In this document: positions 8,433 through 17,722 of the stretch, one piece after another
Layout: the number at the start of each line of letters is the position of its first letter
Position numbering within the stretch: position 1 is the first letter of the stretch
NCBI RefSeq assembly: GCF_030145145.1
Contig: NZ_JAQYWD010000014.1
Location: 61,266-125,265, forward strand
From: Desulfobacula sp.
GTDB lineage: Bacteria; Desulfobacterota; Desulfobacteria; Desulfobacterales; Desulfobacteraceae
DNA length: 64,000 bases
Reading direction: 5' to 3'
Program-made: the position numbers and the translations under genes
Notes under the pieces: model-generated
The model's database searches: none
What the model was told of the DNA's origin: nothing
Seen by the model: only the letters and a program-made list of their open reading frames with translations

Positions 8433-8850
8433 ATTATTACTCGTAGATGACGAAAAGGCATTCCTGGATACCATTACCAAACGTCTGGAAAAAAGAGAAG
8501 TGACGGTTTCTGCCGTATACAGTGGGAAGGATGCATTGGTAGAGCTTGAGAACAATAAAACCATTGAAGCCGTTGTCCTTGACGTAAAAATGCCGGGAAT
8601 GGATGGCATCCAGACCTTGGTGGAAATTAAAAAAGAGTTTCCGCTGGTGGAGGTAATCATGCTGACAGGGCATGCCACTGTCGAAACGGCAATTGACGGG
8701 ATGAAGATGGGGGCATTTGATTACCTGATGAAACCCTGTGACATTGATGTGCTGGTGAGCAAAGTAGAAGCGGCTGTTGAAAAGAAAAGACAGCATGAAG
8801 AAAAAATTACAGAAGCCCGCATCCGAGAGATTACAGAACGTCGGGTATAA
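8419..8850 (+). CDS. Stand-alone response receiver (REC) protein
   Basis: The 143-residue protein is a CheY-like receiver with acidic pocket DDE (10-12), phospho-acceptor Asp55 in VLDVKMPGMDG, a Thr/Gly pair (LTGHA) and Lys in MKPC. After the receiver there is only a short charged helix (about 120-143) and no DNA-binding or enzymatic output domain. The ATG at 8419 is chosen over the in-frame ATG at 8380 because an AAGGAG site lies just upstream and the receiver fold begins here. It overlaps the kinase gene, so that kinase is the likely phosphodonor. Confidence 0.88.
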   Translation: MKKIKLLLVDDEKAFLDTITKRLEKREVTVSAVYSGKDALVELENNKTIEAVVLDVKMPGMDGIQTLVEIKKEFPLVEVIMLTGHATVETAIDGMKMGAFDYLMKPCDIDVLVSKVEAAVEKKRQHEEKITEARIREITERRV

Positions 8851-8866
8851 GGGAATGAGGCACATC

Positions 8867-9280
8867 ATGAGCACTGACAACCAGACCGGGGACACCATAA
8901 ACGTTCTGTTGGTTGATGATGAAAAAGGGTATTTGAATGTTTTGTCAAACAGGCTGTCCAGGCGATCCATCACTGCAACAAAGGCGTTTAGCGGTACCCA
9001 GGCCATACAGATACTTCGGAAAAAAGATTTTCATGTCGTGGTCCTGGATTTAAAAATGGAAGATATGGATGGGATCGAAGTTTTAAAGGTGATCAAAAGA
9101 ATGGTTCCCGAACTTCCTGTGATCATATTGACGGGCCATGGCTCACAGACGGCGGCAAAAGAAGGCATCACATTTGGCGCATTTGACTACCTGACCAAAC
9201 CCTGCGAGCTTGTGGAGTTAATGGATAAAATCCATGAAGCCCACAAGCATCAACAAAAATTGTACCCCCATTCTGACTAA
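8867..9280 (+). CDS. Stand-alone response receiver (REC) protein
   Basis: The 137-residue receiver has DDE at 17-19, Asp61 in VLDLKMEDMDG, the LTGHGS switch and TKPC lysine. The usual proline-glycine after Asp (MPG) is replaced by MED, a small departure in the loop after the phosphorylation site. The start at 8867 follows a GAGG site 6 nt upstream; in-frame ATGs at 8777, 8795 and 8855 would add residues that do not belong to the fold. It follows the preceding receiver by 16 nt. Output partner is unknown. Confidence 0.86.
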   Translation: MSTDNQTGDTINVLLVDDEKGYLNVLSNRLSRRSITATKAFSGTQAIQILRKKDFHVVVLDLKMEDMDGIEVLKVIKRMVPELPVIILTGHGSQTAAKEGITFGAFDYLTKPCELVELMDKIHEAHKHQQKLYPHSD

Positions 9281-9321
9281 ATAAAAATACTAATATCGAG
9301 TTGAGCTGTTAAGGAGAAGAT

Positions 9322-10902
9322 ATGTTTTACAAAACAAATGGATTTAAACTCTGTGTTGCTATATTGATAGGCGTTATTGTTTTCCTTTTGCCAAGGCCGG
9401 AAGGAACACAATTTAAAATTACAGGGGATACCGATCAAATCCTCCTGCAGAATGTGGCAGAACATTTTTTGATTATGCCTGGTGGGAAGGCGGATACGGC
9501 ATCATATATTTTAAAGGCAACCACACCCGGATCACTGGAAGCCAGCGCGAAATTTTTAGTTCAAAAAGCCAGGGATATGAATCTGGATACGATTACGGTG
9601 GATTATGTTGACGGGCTTTCGCCAAAGGCAAAACGATTTTTAGCCATTCTTTCTGTTCTGGTTATCTTGTTTGTCGTTGAGCCCATCCCCCTGGAAATAA
9701 CAGCCGTCTGCATCGGTGTTTTTCTGGTTATCATGCAGATCACAGATGTAAAATCTGCCTGGGCTCCTTATATGCACCCAGTGGTTATTTTTATCATGTG
9801 CTGCCTGATTTTTGCCATTTCCCTTGACAAAGCAGGCTTAACAAAACGGCTGGGATATTTTATCATCAAAAAAGCCGGTAACAGTATTACCCGGTTTACC
9901 TTTATTATTGCCATCGGGCTGGGGCTTGCTTCATCGTTCATGCACGATGCGGCAGCCTGTGCCATCGGGATTGTGACCATGCTGCCTCTGATGCGGGCCG
10001 TGGGTATAGAGCCCCATACCAATACAGCCAAGTTTATGATGCTGTCATTGCCTTTTGCCTGCTCCTGCGGTGGCATGGGAACCCTTGTCGGGGGAGGGCG
10101 ATGTATGGTTTCCGCTGCATTTTTAAAGGAGTTTACAGGGATTGAGATCACGTTTTTTGACTGGATGCTGTATTGCATGCCGGCAGCATTCCTTACGGTC
10201 CCCATTGCAGTATTCATTGTGTACCTGGTTTTCAGACCGGACCCAAAATTCAAGTTACCGGATTTTGATGAAGATTTAGGGCCCATGACACTAATTGAGA
10301 AAAAAGCCCTGACCATTATTGGCCTTTCATTTGTGCTCTGGCTGACCAAGGGGCTCCACGGCATTGATTACTCTGTCACCGGTATGCTGGGGGTGACTTG
10401 TCTGGTATTGTTTAAAGTGTTAAAATGGCGGGATATTAATGATAACCTGGAATGGGGCACGGCATTGTTTATTTTCGGCGGCGGAATTTCACTGGGGCTG
10501 GCCATGGGATATTCCGGGGCAGCAGATTATTTTGCCAATTTGTTCTTTCCTTTGATCCAGGGAAAAGGCTGGCTGGTTCTTTTCATTGGTGTGGGAGTTT
10601 TCGGTGCCCTGGTAACAAACGCCATGGCAAATGTTGCTGCGGCAGCCCTGATCCTTCCCATTGTCATCCCCATGGCACAGCTTGAAGGCGTTGATCCGAC
10701 GATCCTGGCCCTCTGTCTGGGAACGGCCACCTCTTTTGCCATGCTCCTTGTCATTGGCTGTCCCCCCAATGCCATTGCATACAGTTACCGGTATTTTAAA
10801 TCATCTGACCTGACAAAGGTCGGACTTGTTGCCACGCCGATTTTGCTGATAGTATTAATTGTTGTTGCCAGCGTGTGGTGGAAAATCCTGGGGTTAATTT
10901 AG
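9322..10902 (+). CDS. DASS/SLC13 family anion carrier with divergent SNT motifs
   Basis: The 526-residue membrane protein belongs to the divalent anion:Na+ symporter superfamily (di- and tricarboxylate, sulfate or related anions). An unusual soluble segment of about 80 residues (25-104) separates the first and second membrane helices. The two Ser-Asn-Thr signature motifs that bind Na+ and substrate in characterised members are altered: Met-His-Asp at 207-209 and Ala-Asn-Val at 436-438. This suggests changed substrate or cation coupling. It is embedded among kinase and receiver genes, and a paralogue lies at 16234-17703. An AAGGAG site precedes the ATG. Confidence 0.85.
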   Translation: MFYKTNGFKLCVAILIGVIVFLLPRPEGTQFKITGDTDQILLQNVAEHFLIMPGGKADTASYILKATTPGSLEASAKFLVQKARDMNLDTITVDYVDGLSPKAKRFLAILSVLVILFVVEPIPLEITAVCIGVFLVIMQITDVKSAWAPYMHPVVIFIMCCLIFAISLDKAGLTKRLGYFIIKKAGNSITRFTFIIAIGLGLASSFMHDAAACAIGIVTMLPLMRAVGIEPHTNTAKFMMLSLPFACSCGGMGTLVGGGRCMVSAAFLKEFTGIEITFFDWMLYCMPAAFLTVPIAVFIVYLVFRPDPKFKLPDFDEDLGPMTLIEKKALTIIGLSFVLWLTKGLHGIDYSVTGMLGVTCLVLFKVLKWRDINDNLEWGTALFIFGGGISLGLAMGYSGAADYFANLFFPLIQGKGWLVLFIGVGVFGALVTNAMANVAAAALILPIVIPMAQLEGVDPTILALCLGTATSFAMLLVIGCPPNAIAYSYRYFKSSDLTKVGLVATPILLIVLIVVASVWWKILGLI

Positions 10903-10938
10903 TCGACAGATTTGTAAAAAGGGTGATGAGAATAAGGG

Positions 10939-12081
10939 ATGAACAACCGAAATGACCATAAGGCCAATCTGCTTCTGGTGGACGATGAAGACGGTTTCAG
11001 GACAACCATTGCCAAGCGGCTTGGAAAAAGGGGGTTTGTGCCGATGCAGGCGGTCAGTGGAGAATCGTGCCTGGATGTTATGGCCCGCAACCCTGTGGAT
11101 GTTGTTGTTCTGGATGTAAAAATGCCTGGAATGAGCGGCATGGATACACTAAAAGCCATTAAACAATCGTATCAAAAGGTTCAGGTTATTCTTTTAACAG
11201 GCAATGTTGCGGTTTCTGACGGCATTCAAGGCATAAAATTCGGTGCATTTGATTACCTGACAAAACCCGTGGAAATTGATCACCTGGTAAATAAGATTAA
11301 TCAGGCATTTGAAATGACCCGACTGGAAGAAGAAAAACAAAAAGAACTGGTATACCGTGCCCGGCTGGAAAAAAAAATGGTGGATACGGAACGGCTGGTA
11401 TCTCTTGGTACCTTGTCCACCGGCATTGCCCATGAAATTAACAACCCTTTGGCCATCATCAATGAGTCTGCCGGGTTTATGCAACAGGTGATCAATTCAC
11501 CGGAAATGTCGGGGTTCGCCCAGAAAGAGGCATTGCTGATGGGGATAGGAAAAATAGAGAAAAGTGTTAAGCGAGCCCGCAGGATAACCCATCAGCTTCT
11601 GGGGCATGTAAAAAAACAGGACACGCAGTTTTCAGAAGTTCATCTGGCGGCATTGCTGTCTGAAACCCTGGGATTGCTAAAAAAAGAACTGGAAGATAAA
11701 CAGATCACCATCGACTGGAAAATTGATAAAGCAAAAAATAAACTCTGGAGTGATCCATATCAGATACGACAGGTTTTGATGAACCTTTTGAACAATGCGG
11801 TTCATGCGGTGAAAAAAAATGGTGCGATTACATTGACCACCTGTGAAACCGATGATGCGGTCACCCTTGAAATTAAGGATAACGGAATTGGGATCGCCAA
11901 AGAAAATTTAGGCAGGATATTTGATCCGTTTTTTACCACCAAAACGTTTGATGAAGGAACGGGTTTGGGATTGTTTGTGGTCCATAAAATCCTGTCCGGT
12001 CTTAACGGGCAAATAAAGGTTGAAAGCACATTGGGTGAGGGCAGTGCTTTTATGATCAAATTACCAAAGAACGGTAGGTGA
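10939..12081 (+). CDS. Receiver-histidine kinase hybrid (cytoplasmic)
   Basis: The 380-residue soluble protein starts with a receiver domain (Asp59 in VLDVKMPGMSG) followed by a coiled linker (about 125-150). It ends with a HisKA domain with His165 in GIAHEINNP and an ATPase domain with NLLNNAVHAV, DNGIGI and GTGLGL boxes. A receiver ahead of a kinase core means it can both receive phosphate and pass it on, so it is likely an intermediate in a multi-step relay. There is no membrane segment or sensor domain; input would come through the receiver. It follows the DASS carrier by 36 nt. Confidence 0.9.
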   Translation: MNNRNDHKANLLLVDDEDGFRTTIAKRLGKRGFVPMQAVSGESCLDVMARNPVDVVVLDVKMPGMSGMDTLKAIKQSYQKVQVILLTGNVAVSDGIQGIKFGAFDYLTKPVEIDHLVNKINQAFEMTRLEEEKQKELVYRARLEKKMVDTERLVSLGTLSTGIAHEINNPLAIINESAGFMQQVINSPEMSGFAQKEALLMGIGKIEKSVKRARRITHQLLGHVKKQDTQFSEVHLAALLSETLGLLKKELEDKQITIDWKIDKAKNKLWSDPYQIRQVLMNLLNNAVHAVKKNGAITLTTCETDDAVTLEIKDNGIGIAKENLGRIFDPFFTTKTFDEGTGLGLFVVHKILSGLNGQIKVESTLGEGSAFMIKLPKNGR

Positions 12082-12138
12082 AAACAAGTGATGAACCGAT
12101 ATCAATTATACAATAATGAATGATTTAAGGAGAGAACA

Positions 12139-12582
12139 ATGATGATAAAAATACCTGCGAAAGTTCTGATCGTTGATGATGAAAAAGATTTTGTTGAAAT
12201 GTTTTCCCTCCGGCTGGAGAAGCAGGGTGAAAAAGTTTCCACCGCCCACAGTGGTAGAGAGGCTTTGGAAGTGTTGGAGCATGAGCCCATTGATGTGGTT
12301 ATCCTGGACATCAGGATGCCGGGTATGGATGGGATTGATACCTTAAGACAGATAAAAAAGCGTTATCCCATTGTTGAAGTCATTTTGCTGACCGGCCACG
12401 GATCAACGGAAACAGCAGTTGAGGGGATGAAACTGGGCGCTTTTGATTATTTGATGAAGCCGGCTGATTTTGAAGAGATTAAAATCAAACTGGAAAATGC
12501 CAGGAAACGAAAAGATGAACAGGAAGAACGAATCCGGCAGGCAGAGGTCAGGCTCCTGATCAGAAGAAGTGGAGATATATAA
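12139..12582 (+). CDS. Stand-alone response receiver (REC) protein
   Basis: The 147-residue receiver has DDE (13-15), Asp57 in ILDIRMPGMDG, LTGHGS and MKPA lysine, then a charged C-terminal helix rich in Lys, Glu and Arg with no output domain. The start has AAGGAGAG upstream. The sequence resembles the receiver at 8419 in both fold and tail, so these appear to be duplicates within the island. It ends 20 nt before the next kinase gene. Confidence 0.88.
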   Translation: MMIKIPAKVLIVDDEKDFVEMFSLRLEKQGEKVSTAHSGREALEVLEHEPIDVVILDIRMPGMDGIDTLRQIKKRYPIVEVILLTGHGSTETAVEGMKLGAFDYLMKPADFEEIKIKLENARKRKDEQEERIRQAEVRLLIRRSGDI

Positions 12583-12602
12583 CCCCCAGGTTAAAAAGGC
12601 AG

Positions 12603-14090
12603 ATGTTCGGGATGATGAAAAAATTTACAGTCCAATTGAGTCTTAAAAACAGGGTGTATCTGGTGAATGCTATTCTTTTGTGTATTACCATGGTTGGAGC
12701 GGTTCTCATGGTCTGGTACACTTATAAGATTGAAAAAATTTTCAAGGATATTATTGATAAAAATATCGTTATTTATCAATCTGCTGAAGCCCTTGGTACA
12801 TCCCTTGTCAACCAGAAAGGATTTGTGTCCTATTACATTCTGGACAGCGACCCGGCCTGGCTTGACGAGCTGAGTAAATACAAGCAGCTGTTCAAGAAGC
12901 AATTGACAACGGTTAAAACCTTGGTGGAAGAACAATGGGAAAAAGATGCCGTTGCCCAGATTGAATCTGAATATACCTATTATGTTACCATTAAACGGAA
13001 AGTCCTTGACTTGTATAAATCCGGTCATGATGGCAAAGGATCTATTCTTCATAAGGACGTGCGACTGCATTTTTTTAAAATTATAGAGTTGTGTGAAGAG
13101 TTTAAGTCCTTTCACAAACAAAAAATATCAGATGCCATCGAGACAAGTCGGAGGGAATCCAATCGGCTCAGGTATATCGCTCTCCTGGGAATTATTATTG
13201 TGGTGGTCTTGTGTTTGATGATCAATTATATTTTTGCCCGTCTGATATTGGAACCGATTCGGAAATTGGTGAAAGAAGCAGATATAATGGGCACTTCAAC
13301 GTCCCCTGTAGATGAAGTTGCGGCATTAAAAAACAGCGTGCATGGCCTGATTGAAGACACCGCCCAGACCCATCAGCAACTGAAGCGCAGTCAGGAAACC
13401 TTGATGCAGTCTGAAAAAATGGCGTTGCTCGGGAAACTGGCTGCCGGAACAGCGCACAGCATCCGCAACCCATTGACCTCTGTAAAAATGAGATTGTTCT
13501 CATTAAACCGGTCATGTCATTTTACCAGTTATCAACGAGAAGATTTTAATGTTATTTCCGACGAGATAATGCAGATTAATAAAATTGTTGAAAATTTTCT
13601 GGAATTTGCCCGTCCGCCTAAGCTGAAGATGAAAAAAATGAGTCCTTCCATGGTTGTGGACAGTGCGCTGCGGCTTCTGGAGCAGCGACTGAAATCCTAT
13701 CATGTGACCACCCGGTTGATCCGTCATCACCCGCTTGCAGAGACGTTCCTGGATCCGGAGCAGCTCAAGGAGGTGATGGTGAACATCATTATCAATGCCT
13801 GTGAAGCAATGGATAAGCGTGGCTTGATCATCATTCAGGAAGAAGAAAATTATGTGGAGCCGTTAAAGAGAGTCGCCGTGATCAGAATCATAGACGATGG
13901 TCCGGGAATTCCTCAAGGGATCAAAGAACAGGTATTTAATCCTTTTTTTACAACCAAAGAAGAAGGTACCGGCCTAGGGATGAGTATTGCGTTTAATATC
14001 ATAAATGAACATGGGGGGTGGTTGGATGTGGCAAGTGAACAAGGCCAGGGCGCATCCTTTATTATCACACTTCCCATAAAGGACATCTAA
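12603..14090 (+). CDS. Membrane histidine kinase with four-helix sensor and HAMP
   Basis: The 495-residue protein has membrane segments at about 18-39 and 190-212 around a helical periplasmic domain (40-188) of the four-helix-bundle type. A HAMP-like linker (213-265), HisKA with His285 in GTAHSIRNPLT, and an ATPase domain (DDGPGIP, GTGLGMS) follow. The H box HSIRNPL is typical of kinases that pair with NtrC-type regulators. Its stop is one nucleotide before such a regulator, so the two form a cognate pair. The start could also be the ATG at 12612 or 12615; spacing of a weak AAGG site favours 12603. Confidence 0.89.
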   Translation: MFGMMKKFTVQLSLKNRVYLVNAILLCITMVGAVLMVWYTYKIEKIFKDIIDKNIVIYQSAEALGTSLVNQKGFVSYYILDSDPAWLDELSKYKQLFKKQLTTVKTLVEEQWEKDAVAQIESEYTYYVTIKRKVLDLYKSGHDGKGSILHKDVRLHFFKIIELCEEFKSFHKQKISDAIETSRRESNRLRYIALLGIIIVVVLCLMINYIFARLILEPIRKLVKEADIMGTSTSPVDEVAALKNSVHGLIEDTAQTHQQLKRSQETLMQSEKMALLGKLAAGTAHSIRNPLTSVKMRLFSLNRSCHFTSYQREDFNVISDEIMQINKIVENFLEFARPPKLKMKKMSPSMVVDSALRLLEQRLKSYHVTTRLIRHHPLAETFLDPEQLKEVMVNIIINACEAMDKRGLIIIQEEENYVEPLKRVAVIRIIDDGPGIPQGIKEQVFNPFFTTKEEGTGLGMSIAFNIINEHGGWLDVASEQGQGASFIITLPIKDI

Positions 14091-14091
14091 T

Positions 14092-15516
14092 ATGGATACC
14101 ATTTTAGTCATTGATGATGACGATCAGTTGAGAAAAAGTTTCTGCAAGCTGTTAAAGGAAGAAACGTATGCGGTTATCAGCGCTGCTTCCGGTGAGGCCG
14201 GTCTTGAAATTGTTAAAGAGAATGCTTTAGACCTGGTTATTCTAGACTTGCGATTGCCCGGAATAAACGGGATGGAAACATTCAAACAAATCAAGGCCAT
14301 TGATTCAAAACTGCCGGTGATTATTGTAACGGCCTATGGAACGACCCAGATTGCCATAGAAGCGACTAAACTGGGCGCCTATGATTATGTGCTCAAGCCG
14401 TTTGATGTGGTGGAGATGCTGACTCTGATCAAACTGGCCATAGAGGCAGGATATTTTATGCGATCTCCGGTTGAAATAGATACCGTTCCTGATAAGCCCT
14501 CTGGAGATGCCATTATCGGTCAGAGTAAACGCATGCAAAATGTGTATAAATCCATTGGTCGGGTTTCTCAAACCGATGCCACCGTATTAATTCTGGGGGA
14601 ATCAGGGACCGGGAAAGAATTGGTGGCAAGGGCGGTCTATCAGCATGGTATTCGTTCGGATAAGGCCTTTTTGATTATCAATTGTGTGGCCATACCTGAA
14701 AATCTTCTTGAAAGTGAATTGTTTGGTTATGAAAAAGGGGCATTCACCGGGGCTTCCCAGCGGCATATTGGAAAAATTGAACAGGCAAACGGCGGGACCG
14801 TGTTTCTGGACGAAATCGGGGATATGCCGTTAAACATCCAGGCCAAGATTTTAAGGTTATTGCAGGAAAAAAGTATTGAACGTCTGGGGGGCGAAGAAAC
14901 GATTCCTGTTGATGTTCGAATCATTGCCGCCACAAATAACAACCTGGAACAGGCGATTAAGGAAGGAAAATTCCGGGAAGATTTATATTTCCGGTTAAAA
15001 GTGGTGACCATTGATCTCCCCCCATTAAGAGACCGGCGAGATGATATCCATAGTTTGATCTTATATTATATGGCTAAATTTTCCGCTGAATTAAAAGTGG
15101 ATAATCCTAGTATCCAAAAAGAGGCGTTAAAACGACTCCAGCGGTATAACTGGCCGGGAAACATAAGGGAGCTGTCAAACCTGATACAAAAAGTACTGAT
15201 CTTTAACAGGGGCGCTCCAATTTCCATAGCAGACCTGGAACAGGTCATCAATAAAAAAGAAAAAACGAATGTCACTGAAGAAATTGAATTAAATAATATT
15301 CAGGAATGGGTCCGGCATATATTATCCAACAAAGCTGAAAAATATAGTTTTGATGATTTTATTGATACCCTGTCAAGTATTGTCGTGGCAGAAGCCCTGA
15401 AAATAACTAATGGAAACCGTTCCCAGGCTGCGAAACTGCTAAGCGTGTCAAGACCGACGCTTCATGCCAAAATCGACAAGTACAATATTAAACTTAAAAC
15501 TGAAATATCAGATTAG
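14092..15516 (+). CDS. NtrC-family sigma54-dependent response regulator
   Basis: The 474-residue protein has a receiver (Asp52 in ILDLRLPGING) and an AAA+ sigma54-activation domain with Walker A GESGTGKE (169-176), the sigma54-contacting GAFTGA loop (216-221) and Walker B FLDEIGD. It ends in a Fis-type helix-turn-helix (about 443-470). It activates -24/-12 promoters by ATP-driven remodelling. All key motifs are intact. It is adjacent to its cognate kinase. Good candidates for its targets in this window are the sigma54 promoters at 570, 6604 and 19477. Confidence 0.93.
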   Translation: MDTILVIDDDDQLRKSFCKLLKEETYAVISAASGEAGLEIVKENALDLVILDLRLPGINGMETFKQIKAIDSKLPVIIVTAYGTTQIAIEATKLGAYDYVLKPFDVVEMLTLIKLAIEAGYFMRSPVEIDTVPDKPSGDAIIGQSKRMQNVYKSIGRVSQTDATVLILGESGTGKELVARAVYQHGIRSDKAFLIINCVAIPENLLESELFGYEKGAFTGASQRHIGKIEQANGGTVFLDEIGDMPLNIQAKILRLLQEKSIERLGGEETIPVDVRIIAATNNNLEQAIKEGKFREDLYFRLKVVTIDLPPLRDRRDDIHSLILYYMAKFSAELKVDNPSIQKEALKRLQRYNWPGNIRELSNLIQKVLIFNRGAPISIADLEQVINKKEKTNVTEEIELNNIQEWVRHILSNKAEKYSFDDFIDTLSSIVVAEALKITNGNRSQAAKLLSVSRPTLHAKIDKYNIKLKTEISD

Positions 15517-15602
15517 CCGGGCAGGTCGAGCCTGTGGCTCAGACGGCGGCTCCAAAAGGGCTAAAATGCCCTGCCATTGAAACCTTAAACCCTCAAATAA
15601 GC

Positions 15603-15646
15603 ACTGCCTGTATGACGGAAAATACACCATACAGGCAGTCCCTTTT
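15603..15646. terminator. Hairpin terminator between convergent operons
   Basis: A 12-bp perfect inverted repeat (actgcctgtatg at 15603-15614 and catacaggcagt at 15628-15639) is followed on the plus strand by CCCTTTTA. It sits between the NtrC gene stop and the convergent CBS gene stop. It probably serves the plus-strand operon and may act in both directions, though the T-run is short. Confidence 0.65.
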
Positions 15647-15651
15647 ACATC

Positions 15652-16212
15652 CTATTCATTTAGAATATCGCAGACTAAATCAAAAATATCTGCCAGCTTT
15701 ATAATACCGATAACCTTATTTTTTTTCAGTACCAGAAGCGACTGGTGGCAACCAAGGATGAATTGATGCACGGCCTCGGCAATGGGTGCATTTTCATCAA
15801 CATATTCCCCATTGGAGGGGGTGTACATGATGTTTTTTACCTTTAGTTTTGAGGCCTTTTTAACAAGCTCTTCCAAGGTTTCATCCCAGAGGCTGAAGTT
15901 GTCAAGAAGCGAACTTAAAAAATTATTGTTGAAACCGAACCGGGACAGTCCAATGCTTTCATTGCTTTCCGTATGTTCAAACTGCCGGTATTTGGGCTCA
16001 AGCGCTTTTAACACACAACGGATACTCAATTTTCCGGTGATGTTACCGTCTTTGTCATACGCTAACACTGCCCTGTGTTTGTAGTTTTGTTTTGTTTTGT
16101 TCTGGGCCTGTTTCAGTGTTTTGATTGCCGTGACAAGGGTATCTTCTTCTGAAACGGTTGCGTAATCGGATAAGGGAATCATTAGTTCTTTAATTTTTCT
16201 TTCTTTCATCAT
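15652..16212 (-). CDS. CBS-pair domain protein
   Basis: The 186-residue protein has two CBS motifs, at about 5-72 and 122-186, separated by a ~50-residue charged linker. The second ends with VIGIIKLADIFDLV, a typical CBS terminus. There is no attached enzyme or DNA-binding domain. It is the last gene of a minus-strand operon running from 19425 and follows the DASS carrier gene with a 21-nt gap. A regulatory, adenine-nucleotide-sensing role toward the carrier is plausible but not shown. Confidence 0.78.
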   Translation of the reverse strand: MMKERKIKELMIPLSDYATVSEEDTLVTAIKTLKQAQNKTKQNYKHRAVLAYDKDGNITGKLSIRCVLKALEPKYRQFEHTESNESIGLSRFGFNNNFLSSLLDNFSLWDETLEELVKKASKLKVKNIMYTPSNGEYVDENAPIAEAVHQFILGCHQSLLVLKKNKVIGIIKLADIFDLVCDILNE

Positions 16213-16233
16213 CTTAAATCCTTAATCGTGTCA

Positions 16234-17703
16234 CTAGTTTACCAGTATGGGCATTCCCATGATGGGCCAGATCACATATACGGCAAGCCCCACAACAACC
16301 ATCAGAATGATACTGGCAGGGATTCCGAAAAGGAAGAATTCGCCTGTGGTGAATTGCTTTGAATCATAGGCAATGGCATTGGGCGCGGCTCCCACAAGCA
16401 GCAGAAACGGCATGCCTGCGGTCACCAGGGCGGAAAAAAGGATGACTTCCGGTGCCACCCCAAGATAGGGTGCAATCACCAGGGCAACGGGCAGGGAAAT
16501 GGCAATGGCGGCCACATTCATGATAAAGTTGGTCATAATCATGACAAAAAAAGCAATGCTCATGACAAAAACAAACCAGTGGGATTCTTTGAACATGCTC
16601 AGCCAGTTGATGGCCAGCCATTCAGCAGCACCGGTTTCCCAGAGACAGAACCCAATACTCATGGCACCGCCGAACAGCAGGATAATGTTCCATGGAATGG
16701 CTTCAAGATCCTGGATATCCAGAATTTGAAAGATAAAAAAGAGGACCGTTGAAATCAGTATGATGGCGGTTTTATCCACCGGTTTTAATATGGGAACAAA
16801 TTGTTTTACAGACATGACAAAAATACAGAGAAAAATGATGGTGGCTGCCAGGATTTCATTTTTTGTAATGCTGCCCATGGCAATACTCAGTTTTTTTGCT
16901 TTTTCTCTCAGCCCGGGGATGGTGGCGCTTTCCGGTTTGAAAAAAATCATGAAAAATCCCCATAAAAGAAGGGTCATGACCCAACCAACGGGAAACATAT
17001 AAAAGGTAAGTTCAAAAAAGGAAACGTCTCTGCCAATAATATCCTTGAAAAACCCCAGGGCAACCGCCCCCCTTGCCGCACCCAGCAGGGTGACGATACT
17101 GCCGGCACCGGCAACGAATGCCATTCCCATGAACAGGCCTTTCCCGAATTTGGTGGGCGTGTCGTCATCGGTATACATGCTGTAGATGGTCATCAAAAGC
17201 GGATACATGGTTGCCGCAACAGCTGTATGGGCCATGATATGGGTCAGGGCCGCCGTTACAACAAAACACCCCAGGTAAATCATACTGGTCCGTTCCCCCA
17301 CAATTGCCAGCATTTTATAGGCCAGGCGCTTTGTTAAACCGGTTTTGGTAAAAACCATACCAATGACCAAGGAGGCAAAAATAAACAGTACTGAGGGTGT
17401 CATAAAGTCCTTAAATGCTGAATTTGCCGGGCGGATCATGAACAGAACCTGTAAAACGCCGATGGTAAGACTGGTGATACCGATGGGCACCACTTCAAAC
17501 ACCCACCAGGTACCGCCCAGAAGGAATACTGCCAGAGCGCCCTTGGCTTCTTTGCTCAGGACAAAGTGCTTGCCGGTGGGATCGATGGCATCGGGCCAGG
17601 GTGGGGCAAAATTAACAACAAAAAAAAGCGTCAGACCAATCAATAAAAAAAGGATCCGCTTCCAATCAAATTTATAATTTAAACTTTCCGTTTGTGCTGT
17701 CAT
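16234..17703 (-). CDS. DASS/SLC13 family anion carrier (second copy)
   Basis: The 489-residue polytopic membrane protein is of the divalent anion:Na+ symporter superfamily and distantly parallels the 9322 carrier, without its long first loop. The SNT signatures are again altered: Ala-His-Thr at 159-161 and Met-Asn-Val at 396-398. Only the Asn of the second motif is retained. It lies between a receiver gene (19 nt upstream) and a CBS gene (21 nt downstream) in an operon with a sigma54 promoter. Its substrate could be a carboxylate, sulfate or another anion. Confidence 0.85.
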   Translation of the reverse strand: MTAQTESLNYKFDWKRILFLLIGLTLFFVVNFAPPWPDAIDPTGKHFVLSKEAKGALAVFLLGGTWWVFEVVPIGITSLTIGVLQVLFMIRPANSAFKDFMTPSVLFIFASLVIGMVFTKTGLTKRLAYKMLAIVGERTSMIYLGCFVVTAALTHIMAHTAVAATMYPLLMTIYSMYTDDDTPTKFGKGLFMGMAFVAGAGSIVTLLGAARGAVALGFFKDIIGRDVSFFELTFYMFPVGWVMTLLLWGFFMIFFKPESATIPGLREKAKKLSIAMGSITKNEILAATIIFLCIFVMSVKQFVPILKPVDKTAIILISTVLFFIFQILDIQDLEAIPWNIILLFGGAMSIGFCLWETGAAEWLAINWLSMFKESHWFVFVMSIAFFVMIMTNFIMNVAAIAISLPVALVIAPYLGVAPEVILFSALVTAGMPFLLLVGAAPNAIAYDSKQFTTGEFFLFGIPASIILMVVVGLAVYVIWPIMGMPILVN

Positions 17704-17722
17704 GTTAACTAATCTCCTGAAA

